From positions 1 through 64,000 of the forward strand of contig NZ_JABBJN010000026.1 of assembly GCF_012928505.1 (NCBI RefSeq): a DNA stretch of 64,000 bases, read 5' to 3'. Under the pieces are notes generated by a model. It was not told where the DNA came from, made no database searches, and was given only the letters and a program-made list of their open reading frames with translations. The position numbers and the translations under genes are program-made. The stretch comes from Achromobacter sp. Bel. GTDB lineage: Bacteria > Pseudomonadota > Gammaproteobacteria > Burkholderiales > Burkholderiaceae_B. This document shows positions 1 to 7,887 of the stretch, piece by piece (position 1 is the first letter of the stretch; every line of letters starts with the position of its first letter).

Positions 1-420
1 CGCGTCGCCCGCCTGCGCGACGCCGACTCGCCCGCCGCCTTTGGCGTCTTTGCCCGGAACGCGCATGTGGGCGAAGACGCGCCGCGCCTGCCGCCCGCAC
101 CGCCGCAAGCCCGCTTGGACGCCCTGCGCGACCAGTACGCCGACGCGCGCATGCGCCGTGCCGTCGACGATTTCTCGGCGCAGCCCGATCCGCTGGCGCA
201 GCGCGCCGGCAGCGCCAACGACCTGGGCACCATCGAAGGCCTGACGCCGCTGCAACCTTACCGGGTCGCGATGGGCAACCCGCAGGTGCAGGAATGGCAA
301 GCCGCCGTGGCCGTGAAGGCGGCCGGTGCCGCCGTGCCCGCCGTGGCCAACATTGGCGCCACCGAGAACGTCACCGACAACGCCCGCTACCGGCCGGGCT
401 TCACGCCCGACACGCGCTGA
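1..420 (+). CDS. 3' end of an unidentified protein
   Basis: The frame is open from base 1 and ends at the TGA at 418-420, so about 139 C-terminal residues are present and the start lies outside the window. The visible part is rich in Ala, Arg and Pro, has no membrane segment and no motif I recognise. An ATG at 67 lies inside the frame and is probably internal. A strong bidirectional hairpin follows directly, so this is the end of its transcript. I assign no function. Confidence 0.6.
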   Translation, partial: RVARLRDADSPAAFGVFARNAHVGEDAPRLPPAPPQARLDALRDQYADARMRRAVDDFSAQPDPLAQRAGSANDLGTIEGLTPLQPYRVAMGNPQVQEWQAAVAVKAAGAAVPAVANIGATENVTDNARYRPGFTPDTR

Positions 421-447
421 TCCCGGTTGCGGGTCACGGCGAAAAAG

Positions 448-477
448 AAAAAGCCACCTGTTTCCAGGTGGCTTTTC
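448..477. terminator. bidirectional intrinsic terminator
   Basis: A 12-bp perfect stem (AAAAGCCACCTG at 449-460, CAGGTGGCTTTT at 465-476) closes a 4-base loop. The A-run on one side and T-run on the other let it stop both the left-edge gene and the convergent membrane protein gene ending at 505. Confidence 0.9.
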
Positions 478-504
478 CGTCGGCCAAAGGCTAGACGCGC
501 CGGA

Positions 505-1842
505 TCAGTGGAAGAATTCCGCGATCATCGTGGCGCCCAGGAAAGTGCCGGCGTTGGCGGCCAGGGATACCACCACGATCTTCCAGCCCAGCTTGCGGAA
601 GGCGGGCAGGTCTTTCAGGATCGACAGGCCGGCCATGGCCAGGATCACGGTCGTGAACGGCAGGAAATTCACCTTGCCGACGGCGGCGATGATCTGGTCC
701 GAGTACGGCAGTACGCCGGGGCAGCCCGCCGTCATGGCGATCAGCGACAACACGGCCACGGCGGGCAGCTTGGGCACCACGCGCAGGATCAGGTCGGTCA
801 ATACCACCAGCAGGATGATGATGCCCATGCCCGGCAGCGCGTCCAGGAACGGCACGTTGTAGCCCAGGCGGTTGCCCACCAGTGCAAACAGGCCGCAGAT
901 CAGATAGGCGGTCAGGCGGTCGCCGAAGCCCATCTTGGCGCCATGCGCCGGCACGTCTTCCGACACGCTGCTCTCGACAACGGCTTCGGACGCCTTGCTG
1001 CGCGAGAAACGGCCCAGCACGGGTTCCAGCTTGCCGTACAGGAAGATGGTCGTGGGCAGCGAGATGAACAGCGTGAAATACACGCCAACCACCGTCGTCA
1101 GCAGGTTGGCGGCGGCGGCCAGCGCGGCCACCTGGTGCGCCATTTCCGGCGTCTGCTGGGACGCAATGGCGCCCACGCCGGCAGCCATCATGCTGCCCGA
1201 ACCCACGCCGGCGCCCATGGCGAGCGAGCGCGGATCAAAGATGTTCAGGCTGGTGATGAAACCGGCCATCAGCGCCACGAACAGCGCGCCGATCACGGTG
1301 CCCGTGATGTACTCGGCCATCACGCCACGGCCTTCCGGCGAGTTCATGCCGTAGCGCTCGCCGATGATGGCCAGGCTGGGTTCGCGGCCCACCGAGAACG
1401 TGGCGCCGATCGCCTCGCGCTTGATGCCCAGCAGCAGCGCCAGCGGCAGGCCGATGGCCATCGTGCCGAAGAAGTGGCCGAATTCCTGGAACACCAGGGC
1501 CCAGCCGGCCTCGCGCACTTGCGGCAGCGAGCCACCGACCATCAGGCCCAGCTTCGCCAGGAACGGCAGCAGTGCGTATTGCAGATAGCCGCTGATGCGG
1601 GTCTGCATGGCCTTGTCGATGCCCGAGCCTGCCGGCAGGCGCTGGCCGAATGCGGCCACGATGGCGCCGATGAAGATCGCCCAAAGCATCGGTTGCAGAA
1701 CGATCTTGCCCGGGCCCACCGCGAACGTGACGCTGCCGATCGCTTCGGAAATGACGACCACCAGCAAAATGGCGGCCAGCATGCGAATGCGGGCGGATAG
1801 CGGCATGGAAGGCGCGGCCAGGCTGACGCTGGCGTGAGACAT
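505..1842 (-). CDS. DUF3100-type integral membrane protein
   Basis: A 445-residue polytopic membrane protein with about ten or more hydrophobic segments and glycine-rich membrane stretches (for example MGAGVGSGSMMAAGVGA). It resembles the DUF3100 family, whose members look like transporters but have no proven substrate. I start it at 1842 because AGGGGA lies about six bases upstream; the longer open frame to 1953 adds an unlikely Arg/Pro-rich leader. It is divergent from the LysR gene at 2099, the usual arrangement of a transporter and its regulator, with a LysR-type site between them. The family call is from memory of the sequence type. Confidence 0.7.
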   Translation of the reverse strand: MSHASVSLAAPSMPLSARIRMLAAILLVVVISEAIGSVTFAVGPGKIVLQPMLWAIFIGAIVAAFGQRLPAGSGIDKAMQTRISGYLQYALLPFLAKLGLMVGGSLPQVREAGWALVFQEFGHFFGTMAIGLPLALLLGIKREAIGATFSVGREPSLAIIGERYGMNSPEGRGVMAEYITGTVIGALFVALMAGFITSLNIFDPRSLAMGAGVGSGSMMAAGVGAIASQQTPEMAHQVAALAAAANLLTTVVGVYFTLFISLPTTIFLYGKLEPVLGRFSRSKASEAVVESSVSEDVPAHGAKMGFGDRLTAYLICGLFALVGNRLGYNVPFLDALPGMGIIILLVVLTDLILRVVPKLPAVAVLSLIAMTAGCPGVLPYSDQIIAAVGKVNFLPFTTVILAMAGLSILKDLPAFRKLGWKIVVVSLAANAGTFLGATMIAEFFH

Positions 1843-1971
1843 CGAATTCCCCTGATGAACGTGAATAAGTTTTCGTAGCGACGCGGCGGCGCATGACAGC
1901 GGCGGCGCGGGCAGCAGGCGCGATTTTCGCCCGGGGGCCTTGCGGGCAACCATGACACCACCTGCGCATTA

Positions 1972-1994
1972 GCGTTGCGTAAAATGCAACACAG
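1972..1994. promoter_or_regulatory. putative LysR-type operator
   Basis: The intergenic region holds GTTGC-N7-GCAAC (1974-1990), which contains a T-N11-A LysR box, midway between the divergent DUF3100 and LysR genes. A second palindrome, TTTTCC-TG-GGAAAA, lies at 1999-2012. The core CGTTGC-N2-AAA recurs at the two sites beside the related LysR gene at 28041. Confidence 0.5.
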
Positions 1995-2098
1995 AGCCTT
2001 TTCCTGGGAAAATTTTGCAAGGTATCCGGTATTTTACGGGTAAACCCCAAGTAGGCACTGTGGATCCCCCGCCGCACTCCGCTTTGAAGAGCCCCGCC

Positions 2099-3034
2099 AT
2101 GGATGAAAAACTCGACGCCCGCCGCACCCACTATTTCATGCAGGTCATGAGCCGCGGGTCGGTGCGTGGCGCCGCCGAAGTGCTGGACATGGACCCGTCG
2201 GCCGTCAGCCGCGCCATCGCCGCGCTGGAGCGCGACTGCGGCATGGCCCTGTTCGAACGCCGCGGACGCGGCGTGGTGCCCACCGACGCCGGCCACATCC
2301 TGGCCCGGTACGTGAAACGCCAGCAGAACATCCAGGAGAGCTTCTTTTCCGAGATCGACAGTCTGCGCAAGGCCGAACGCGGCCATATCGACCTGGTGCT
2401 GGGCGAAGGCTTCGTTGAACTGATGTTCGACCGCGTGCTGCCCGGCTACTGGCGCAGCCACCCCGAGGTCACGCTGGATATCGACGTGGCCCGCACCTCC
2501 GAGATCGTGCAGCGCATCGTGGACGACCGCGCCTATATAGGGTTGGTGTTCCAGCCGCCCAACGATGCCCGCCTGCGCACCCATTACTCGCGGCCCGAGC
2601 CCATCCGCGCCATCGTCCGCCAGGACCATCCGCTGACTCGGCTGAACCGCCCCCTGTTATTGACCGACCTGGCCGACTATCCGGGCGCATCCATGCAGGA
2701 AGGCTTTGGCGTACGCCAGCACATCCAGGCCGCCGAGATCAGCGAACAGGTGCGCCTGCGCAATGTATTGACCACCTCTTCCTTCAAGGCGTTGTGGCAA
2801 TTTTCCGCGGCTGGCATCGGCTATGCGCTGACGCCCCCCATCGCCGTCACCGCCGACATGCGGGCGCAGCGGCTGGCCAGCCTGCCGCTGGCCAACCCCA
2901 TCCTGAACCAGGGCAGCCTGCATGTGCTGAGCCGGGCGGGCCGCCACATCTCGCCGGCCGCCCGCGAACTGCTGGACCATATCGTCCGGGGCATCGGCGC
3001 GCCCGGGGCGCCCGCAACTGATATGGTCGTTTGA
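2099..3034 (+). CDS. LysR-family transcriptional regulator
   Basis: A 311-residue LysR-type regulator. The N-terminal winged helix-turn-helix (about residues 8-65) carries the usual S-V-R-G-A-A and P-S-A-V-S-R-A-I elements and ends in GRGVVPTDAG. The C-terminal half is the periplasmic-binding-like effector domain. The ATG at 2099 gives the standard LysR N-terminus; an upstream in-frame TTG at 2015 would add an unusual leader. It is divergent from the DUF3100 gene and probably controls it. It is clearly paralogous to the LysR at 28041: both share the GRGVVPTDAG block, QPPNDxRLRxHYSR and GFGVRQHIQAAE-like stretches, so they form one subfamily. Confidence 0.85.
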   Translation: MDEKLDARRTHYFMQVMSRGSVRGAAEVLDMDPSAVSRAIAALERDCGMALFERRGRGVVPTDAGHILARYVKRQQNIQESFFSEIDSLRKAERGHIDLVLGEGFVELMFDRVLPGYWRSHPEVTLDIDVARTSEIVQRIVDDRAYIGLVFQPPNDARLRTHYSRPEPIRAIVRQDHPLTRLNRPLLLTDLADYPGASMQEGFGVRQHIQAAEISEQVRLRNVLTTSSFKALWQFSAAGIGYALTPPIAVTADMRAQRLASLPLANPILNQGSLHVLSRAGRHISPAARELLDHIVRGIGAPGAPATDMVV

Positions 3035-3109
3035 CGCGGATCTGCCTCTATCTGACGCGGGCGGCACCGCCTACAGTGCCAACTCCCCTTCATCCGCCAG
3101 GAGGCGCAT

Positions 3110-3301
3110 ATGCTTAGTTTCCTGCGCACGGTCCGCTCCGTGCTCTGGGGTTTTTTCGGCGTACGCCGCGGCCGCGGCTACCAGGCCGACATCGCCCACA
3201 ACAAACCCGGGCCCCTGATCGCCACCGGCCTGCTGCTGGCCACCTGCCTGGTGATCATCCTGGTCTTCATCGCCCGCTGGGCGGTGAACGCCGCGCTGTA
3301 G
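3110..3301 (+). CDS. small DUF2970 membrane protein
   Basis: A 63-residue protein with a basic N-terminus (VLWGFFGVRRGRGYQ) and one hydrophobic segment at about residues 36-58. Size, the WGFFG-x-R motif and the single C-terminal membrane helix fit the DUF2970 family found in betaproteobacteria, whose function is unknown. AGGAGG stands just upstream of the ATG, so the start is well supported. It follows the LysR gene by 75 bases and precedes the tandem repeat. Confidence 0.75.
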   Translation: MLSFLRTVRSVLWGFFGVRRGRGYQADIAHNKPGPLIATGLLLATCLVIILVFIARWAVNAAL

Positions 3302-3330
3302 GCACCCTCTATATAGTATAGCGGCCCCTT

Positions 3331-3627
3331 CCCCCTCGGGGCAGCAAGCGCGCGTAGCGTGTGCAGCGTGAGGGCCTCCTTCCCCCGCCGGGCCGCCCCA
3401 AGGGGGGAAGGCACCCCCTCGGGGGGCAGCAAGCGCGCGTAGCGTGCGCAGCGTGGGGGCATCCTTCCCCCGCCGGGCCGCCCCAAGGGGGAAGACGCCC
3501 CCTCGGGGCGCAGCAAGCACGCGTAGCGGGCGCGGCGTGGGGGCCCCTTCCCCCGCCGGGCCGCCCCAAGGGGGAAGCCGCCCCCTCGGGGGGCAGCAAG
3601 CGCGCGTAGCGTGCGCGGCGTGGGGGT
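3331..3627. repeat. GC-rich 83-84 bp tandem repeat, about 3.5 copies
   Basis: Units begin with CCCCCTCGGGG at 3331, 3414, 3498 and 3581, giving periods of 83, 84 and 83 bases; the fourth copy is truncated near 3627. Each unit contains GCAGCAAGCGCGCGTAGCG and then CCCCGCCGGGCCGCCCCAAG, both able to form strong hairpins. Copies differ by a few substitutions and one-base indels. It fills most of the 458-base gap between 3301 and 3760. Open frames that run through it are by-products of the repeat and not genes. Confidence 0.9.
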
Positions 3628-3759
3628 CTTATTTTCTTATTACGAGAATGACTTAGACGGTCTTGTCGGCTGCCTGTTACGGTTATGAATCCCCTTTTCC
3701 CGCCGCCCTGCGCCGGACGCAAAGGGACTCAGACCGAGAAGACTTCAAGGGCAGTAGAC
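3628..3759 (+). promoter_or_regulatory. AT-rich leader of the sulfite reductase gene
   Basis: Directly after the repeat, composition switches to an AT-rich stretch (TTATTTTCTTATTACGAG at about 3629-3646) and then a leader of about 100 bases to the ATG at 3760. An AT-rich island in such GC-rich DNA is a likely promoter or activator (CysB-type) site. I cannot assign exact -35 and -10 boxes. Confidence 0.35.
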
Positions 3760-5502
3760 ATGTACGTGTATGACCCCGTCGACCAGCAGCTTGTCGAGCA
3801 GCGTGTGGCGCAGTTTGCCGACCAGACGCGCCGCTTCCTCGACGGCCAGCTCACCGAAGATGAATTCCGCGTTCTGCGCCTGCAGAATGGCCTGTACATC
3901 CAACGCCACGCGCCCATGCTGCGCGTGGCCATCCCGTACGGCATGCTGGCGTCGCGCCAGCTGCGCACCCTGGCGCACATCGCGCGCAAGTGGGACCGCG
4001 GTTATGGCCACTTCAGCACCCGCCAGAACATCCAGTTCAACTGGCCCCGCCTGGAAGACGTGCCGGACATCCTGGCGGAACTCGCCACCGTCCAGATGCA
4101 CGCCATCCAGACCAGCGGCAACTGCATCCGCAACACCACGACCGACCACTTCGCCGGCGTCGCGCCGGACGAACTGGTGGATCCGCTCGTCTGGTGCGAG
4201 ATCATCCGCCAGTGGTCCACGCTGCACCCGGAATTCGCCTTCCTGCCGCGCAAGTTCAAGATCGCCGTCAGCGGCGCCGTGCAGGACCGCGCCGCGGTCG
4301 GCGTGCACGACATCGGCCTGCAAGCCGTCGAGCGCGACGGCAAGCTGGGCTTTCGCGTCTGGGTGGGCGGCGGCATGGGCCGCACGCCCATCGTCGGCAA
4401 ACTGATCAACCCCTTCGTCGAATGGCAAGACCTGCTGACCTACATGCAGGCCGCGCTGCGGGTCTACAACCTGCACGGCCGCCGCGACAACAAGTACAAG
4501 GCGCGCATCAAGATCCTGGTCAAGGACCTGACGCCCGAGGTCTACGCGCAGCAGGTCGATGAACAGTGGCAGCTCATCAAGGGCGGCCCCGACACCATCA
4601 CCCAGGAATTCGTCGACAGCATCAAGGCGCGCTTCGTCTGGCCGCAATATGACGCGGCCGCCGCCACCGACGCCGACAACACCGACGCGCTGGCCGCCGC
4701 CGACAAGCGCTTTGCGCGCTGGCTGCGCACCAACGTGCACGCGCACAAAGTCGCTGGCTACGCCGCCGTCAGCGTATCGCTCAAGCCCACCGGCGTGCCG
4801 CCGGGCGACATCACCGCCGACCAGATGGATGCCGTGGCCGACCTGGCCGACGCCTTTGGCTTCGGCGAACTGCGCGTCTCGCACGAGCAGAACCTGATCC
4901 TGGCCGACGTGCGCCGTTCGCAGTTGCACGCGCTTTGGCAGAAGCTGGAAACGCTGAACCTCGCCACGCCCAATATCGGCCTTTTGACCAACATCATCGC
5001 CTGTCCGGGCGGCGACTTCTGCGCGTTGGCCAATGCCGTTTCCATCCCTGTCGCCGAAGCCATCCAGCGCCAGTTCGACGACCTGGACTACCTGTTCGAG
5101 ATCGGCGAGCTGGACCTGAACATCTCGGGCTGCATCAATTCCTGTGGCCACCACCACGTGGGGCACATCGGTATCCTGGGCGTCGATAAGGCCGGCGAAG
5201 AGTGGTATCAGGTCACGCTGGGGGGCCGCCAGAACGGCGGCGCCAAGCCCCTGCCCGACCTGGAATCCACGCGCGGCGGCGGCGCCGCCGTCGGCCGCAT
5301 CATCGGCCCGTCGTTCGCCCGCGACCAGGTGCCGGGCGTGGTCGACCGCCTGATCCGCACCTACCTGGGCCTGCGCGACAGCGAAATCGAACGCTTCATC
5401 GACGTGGTGGATCGCGTCGGCATCGACCCTTTCAAACAGGACGTCTACGCCGATCCCGCCTTCGCCAAACCCGCACAAAGCGCCGAGGCCGCCCATGCCT
5501 GA
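3760..5502 (+). CDS. cysI: sulfite (or nitrite) reductase, siroheme/4Fe-4S hemoprotein
   Basis: A 580-residue enzyme that would reduce sulfite to sulfide in cysteine biosynthesis, in the cytoplasm. It has two ferredoxin-like half-domains (QNGLYIQRHAPMLRVAIPYG and the repeat near residue 345). The siroheme/4Fe-4S ligands are the pattern C415-x5-C421 and C458-x3-C462 (CPGGDFC and CINSC). HFSTRQNIQFNW near residue 90 is the usual substrate-side motif. The ATG at 3760 gives the normal MYVYDP start. It overlaps the following DUF934 gene by 8 bases. That pairing is typical of assimilatory sulfite reduction in beta- and alphaproteobacteria, which is why I prefer sulfite to nitrite. Confidence 0.9.
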   Translation: MYVYDPVDQQLVEQRVAQFADQTRRFLDGQLTEDEFRVLRLQNGLYIQRHAPMLRVAIPYGMLASRQLRTLAHIARKWDRGYGHFSTRQNIQFNWPRLEDVPDILAELATVQMHAIQTSGNCIRNTTTDHFAGVAPDELVDPLVWCEIIRQWSTLHPEFAFLPRKFKIAVSGAVQDRAAVGVHDIGLQAVERDGKLGFRVWVGGGMGRTPIVGKLINPFVEWQDLLTYMQAALRVYNLHGRRDNKYKARIKILVKDLTPEVYAQQVDEQWQLIKGGPDTITQEFVDSIKARFVWPQYDAAAATDADNTDALAAADKRFARWLRTNVHAHKVAGYAAVSVSLKPTGVPPGDITADQMDAVADLADAFGFGELRVSHEQNLILADVRRSQLHALWQKLETLNLATPNIGLLTNIIACPGGDFCALANAVSIPVAEAIQRQFDDLDYLFEIGELDLNISGCINSCGHHHVGHIGILGVDKAGEEWYQVTLGGRQNGGAKPLPDLESTRGGGAAVGRIIGPSFARDQVPGVVDRLIRTYLGLRDSEIERFIDVVDRVGIDPFKQDVYADPAFAKPAQSAEAAHA

Positions 5503-6040
5503 CCTGTACGCCCACGACGCCCCCGGCCCGCACCTGATCCTGGACGGCCGCTTGCAAGCCGACACGGCGCGCCCCTTCGTGCCCGAACCCGAAGTCGCCG
5601 CCGAAGGCCAGGTGCCCAGCGACGAACCCGGCTGGATCGTGCCCCTGTCCGTCTGGAAGACTTCCCGCGCGACCTTGCGCCGTCATCGGCATCCCGTTGC
5701 CGTGCGGCTGGAACCCGACGCCGACCTGCGCGAATTGGCCGAGGCCGACGGCACGCTGGACCCTTCCGGCATCGCCTTCATCGCGGTGGACTTCCCCAAC
5801 TACACCGACGGCCGCGGCTACTCGCTGGCGCAACTGCTGCGCACGCAATACCAGTGGACGGGCGAACTGCGCGCGATCGGCGACGTGATGATCGACACCA
5901 TCCACTACCAGGCGCGCGTCGGCTTCAACAGCTTCCTCGTCAAGCCCGGGCACGATCCAAAAAAGGCCCTGGACGCGTTCAAGACCTTCACCGTGCACTA
6001 TCAGAAGACGTATCGGGCGCCGCCCCCGGCAGCCGCCTGA
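5495..6040 (+). CDS. DUF934 protein, sulfite reduction partner
   Basis: A 181-residue soluble protein of the DUF934 family (often labelled CysH-adjacent oxidoreductase). The conserved region GIAFIAVDFPNYTDGRGYSL and the ELRAIGDVMIDTIHYQARVGFNSF stretch are clear. Its start lies inside the end of cysI (8-base overlap), implying translational coupling. In relatives it always accompanies cysI-type reductases and may supply or channel electrons, but the biochemical role is not established. Its 3' end overlaps the convergent IclR reading frame by 53 bases. Confidence 0.85.
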   Translation: MPDLYAHDAPGPHLILDGRLQADTARPFVPEPEVAAEGQVPSDEPGWIVPLSVWKTSRATLRRHRHPVAVRLEPDADLRELAEADGTLDPSGIAFIAVDFPNYTDGRGYSLAQLLRTQYQWTGELRAIGDVMIDTIHYQARVGFNSFLVKPGHDPKKALDAFKTFTVHYQKTYRAPPPAAA

Positions 6041-6778
6041 ACTCGTCTTGCGCCAGCTGGCCGCGGATCAATTCCGCGATGCTGCGCTGGCGCGGCGCCT
6101 GCATCCGGTCGATCAGGCTGGACACGCTGACCGCCAGGCGCGGGTAGCCGCCCGCGTCGCACAAGGCCACGCCCACGCCCAGCACACCCGGCACCGCGGC
6201 GTTGCCCACTACCGACCAGCCCCGGTCCCGGGTGTTCCCCACCAAACGCCGCATCTGCACGCCCGTCATGCCGCCGTAGGCGCGCAGCGCACGCTCGTTC
6301 TGCGCCACCACTTCATCGGCCTCGGCCGGCGGCAAGGCCGCCAGCAGCGCCAGCCCCGCCGCCCCCACCCCCAACGGTTGACGATGCCCCACCGTCACCG
6401 CAAGCACCTGCACCGGGTAGTTGCCCACCTCGCGGTGCAGGCATAGCGAGTCATTCGCCGCCCGGCAGATGAGAAACGCGGAATCGCCGGTGACATCGCT
6501 GATCTGGCGCAGCACCGGACGCAGGCCGCGCACCGCCTGCGCATGCGGATCGCCCGCCATCATCACGCCCAGCGCGGCGCTTCGGACTCGCGCAGCGCAT
6601 AGCCCTCTTCCACCAGCACATCCAGATAGCGATAGGCGGTGGACCGCTGCATGCCCGCCGCGCGCGCGATGTCCACCACGTGCATGCCCACGGCCCCAGC
6701 CTGGCGCAATACGCCCAGCACCCGCAGCCCACGGCGCAGGACGACGGGCCCCGAGGTTTCCGATTCCGGCTTGTTCAT
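5988..6778 (-). pseudogene. IclR-family regulator, apparently frameshifted
   Basis: The helix-turn-helix half begins at 6778 (MNKPESETSG) and reads through VDIARAAGMQRSTAYRYL to RESEAPRWA, then hits TGA at 6563-6565. The IclR effector domain (ALGVMMAGDP onward, to 5988) continues in another frame. Joining the frames needs one extra base at about 6575-6600 and would give a normal length of about 263 residues. It is divergent from the binding-protein operon at 6882 and would be its regulator. Either the gene is broken, the base call is wrong, or there is ribosomal frameshifting in the GC-rich run. A sequencing error or recent mutation is most likely because both halves are otherwise intact. Confidence 0.75.
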
Positions 6779-6881
6779 ATTTTGGACACGTTGCGTTGAT
6801 GACGGCCTTATCAAAGCCCAATATGAAATCGGGCAGACAAAGATCTGTCCAAATATTAGACAAAATAGGACGGAGACAACC
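6779..6881. promoter_or_regulatory. divergent promoter region with inverted TTTGGACA pair
   Basis: TTTGGACA at 6781-6788 and its exact reverse complement TGTCCAAA at 6846-6853 flank the 103-base gap between the IclR start and the binding-protein gene. The first copy touches the IclR start codon and the second lies 28 bases before the other ATG. This fits an autoregulating IclR operator pair; the assignment to IclR is inferred from position. Confidence 0.5.
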
Positions 6882-7871
6882 ATGAAGACACTCACCAGGC
6901 GGCTGGCCGCCCTGGCGGCGGCCCTGGGCGGCGCGCTGACCGTCAGCCCCCCTGCCCTTGCGGCCAAACCCTATCCGGAACGGCCCGTGACCCTCGTCGT
7001 GGGGTACGCCGCGGGCGGCGCCACCGACATCGTCGCGCGCCTGATGGCCAAGTCGCTGTCGGAGGCGCTGGGCCAGACGTTCGTGGTCGAAAACAAGACC
7101 GGCGCCAATAGCAATATCGGCGCCGAAATCGTGTCGCGCGCAGCACCGGACGGCTACACGCTGTACATGGGCTCCATCGCCAACACGATCAACCGCACGC
7201 TGTACAGCCAGCTGAACTACGACTTCATCAAGGACTTCAAGCCCGTCGGCCTGGTGGCGACCATCCCCAACATCCTGGTCGTCAACCCCAAGGTGCCGGT
7301 CAAGACCGTGCAGGAATACATCGCCTATGCCAAGAAACATCCCGGCAAGCTGACGTGCGCGTCCTCCGGCAGCGGCTCGTCCATCCACCTGTCGTGCGAA
7401 CTGTTCAAGATGGAGACGGGCACCGACATCCTGCATGTGCCGTACCGCGGCAGCGGCCCCGCCGTGGCCGACCTGCTGGGCGGCCAGGTGGATTCCATGT
7501 TCGACAACCTGCCGTCGTCATTGCCGCACGTGCTGGCCGGCAAGTTGCGCGCCATCGGCGTCACCTCGCCCCAGCGGCTGCCGTCCACGCCGGATGTGCC
7601 CACGCTGGCCGAATCCGGCTTGACCGGTTTCGACGTGGAATCGTGGTTCGGCCTGGTGGCGCCCGCCGGCACGCCCGCGCCCGTCATCGCGCGCTTGAAC
7701 GAGGCGCTGAACCAGGCGCTGGCCAGTCCGGCGCTGCAGGCGTCCTACCAGCAGTCCGGCTTCTACGCGCCCCCCACGCCCAATACGCCCGAGACTTTCG
7801 CCAAGAAGATCGACAGCGAAATCGGCAAATGGGGCGCCGTGGTCAAACGCGCCGACATCAAGGCCAACTAG
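6882..7871 (+). CDS. Bug/TctC tripartite tricarboxylate binding protein
   Basis: A 329-residue periplasmic binding protein of the Bug family. It has a Sec signal peptide (basic start, hydrophobic core, cleavage near ALA-AKP at residue 28), followed by YPERPVTLVVGYAAGGATD, the ligand-loop signature, and the second-lobe motif HVPYRGSGPAVADLLGGQVD. Such proteins bind small carboxylates such as citrate or aromatic acids. No TctA/TctB membrane genes are nearby, as is common for this family in Bordetella relatives. GGAG lies seven bases before the ATG. It heads an operon with an acyl-CoA ligase, a citryl-CoA-lyase-like protein and an SDR, so its ligand is probably the acid they process. Confidence 0.9.
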   Translation: MKTLTRRLAALAAALGGALTVSPPALAAKPYPERPVTLVVGYAAGGATDIVARLMAKSLSEALGQTFVVENKTGANSNIGAEIVSRAAPDGYTLYMGSIANTINRTLYSQLNYDFIKDFKPVGLVATIPNILVVNPKVPVKTVQEYIAYAKKHPGKLTCASSGSGSSIHLSCELFKMETGTDILHVPYRGSGPAVADLLGGQVDSMFDNLPSSLPHVLAGKLRAIGVTSPQRLPSTPDVPTLAESGLTGFDVESWFGLVAPAGTPAPVIARLNEALNQALASPALQASYQQSGFYAPPTPNTPETFAKKIDSEIGKWGAVVKRADIKAN

Positions 7872-7887
7872 GTTTCAAGGAGCACAG

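Noticed and set aside
1843-1953. Extended N-terminus of the DUF3100 protein
   Set aside because: The leader is Arg/Pro-rich, and a good ribosome site stands before 1842.
3331-3627. Possible CRISPR-like array
   Set aside because: Units are 83-84 bp and joined without unique spacers, and no cas gene is near.
3745-5565. Long open frame antisense to the sulfite reductase gene
   Set aside because: It follows the codon bias of the real gene in GC-rich DNA. The sense frame has all siroheme and Fe-S motifs, and the antisense product has no recognisable domain.
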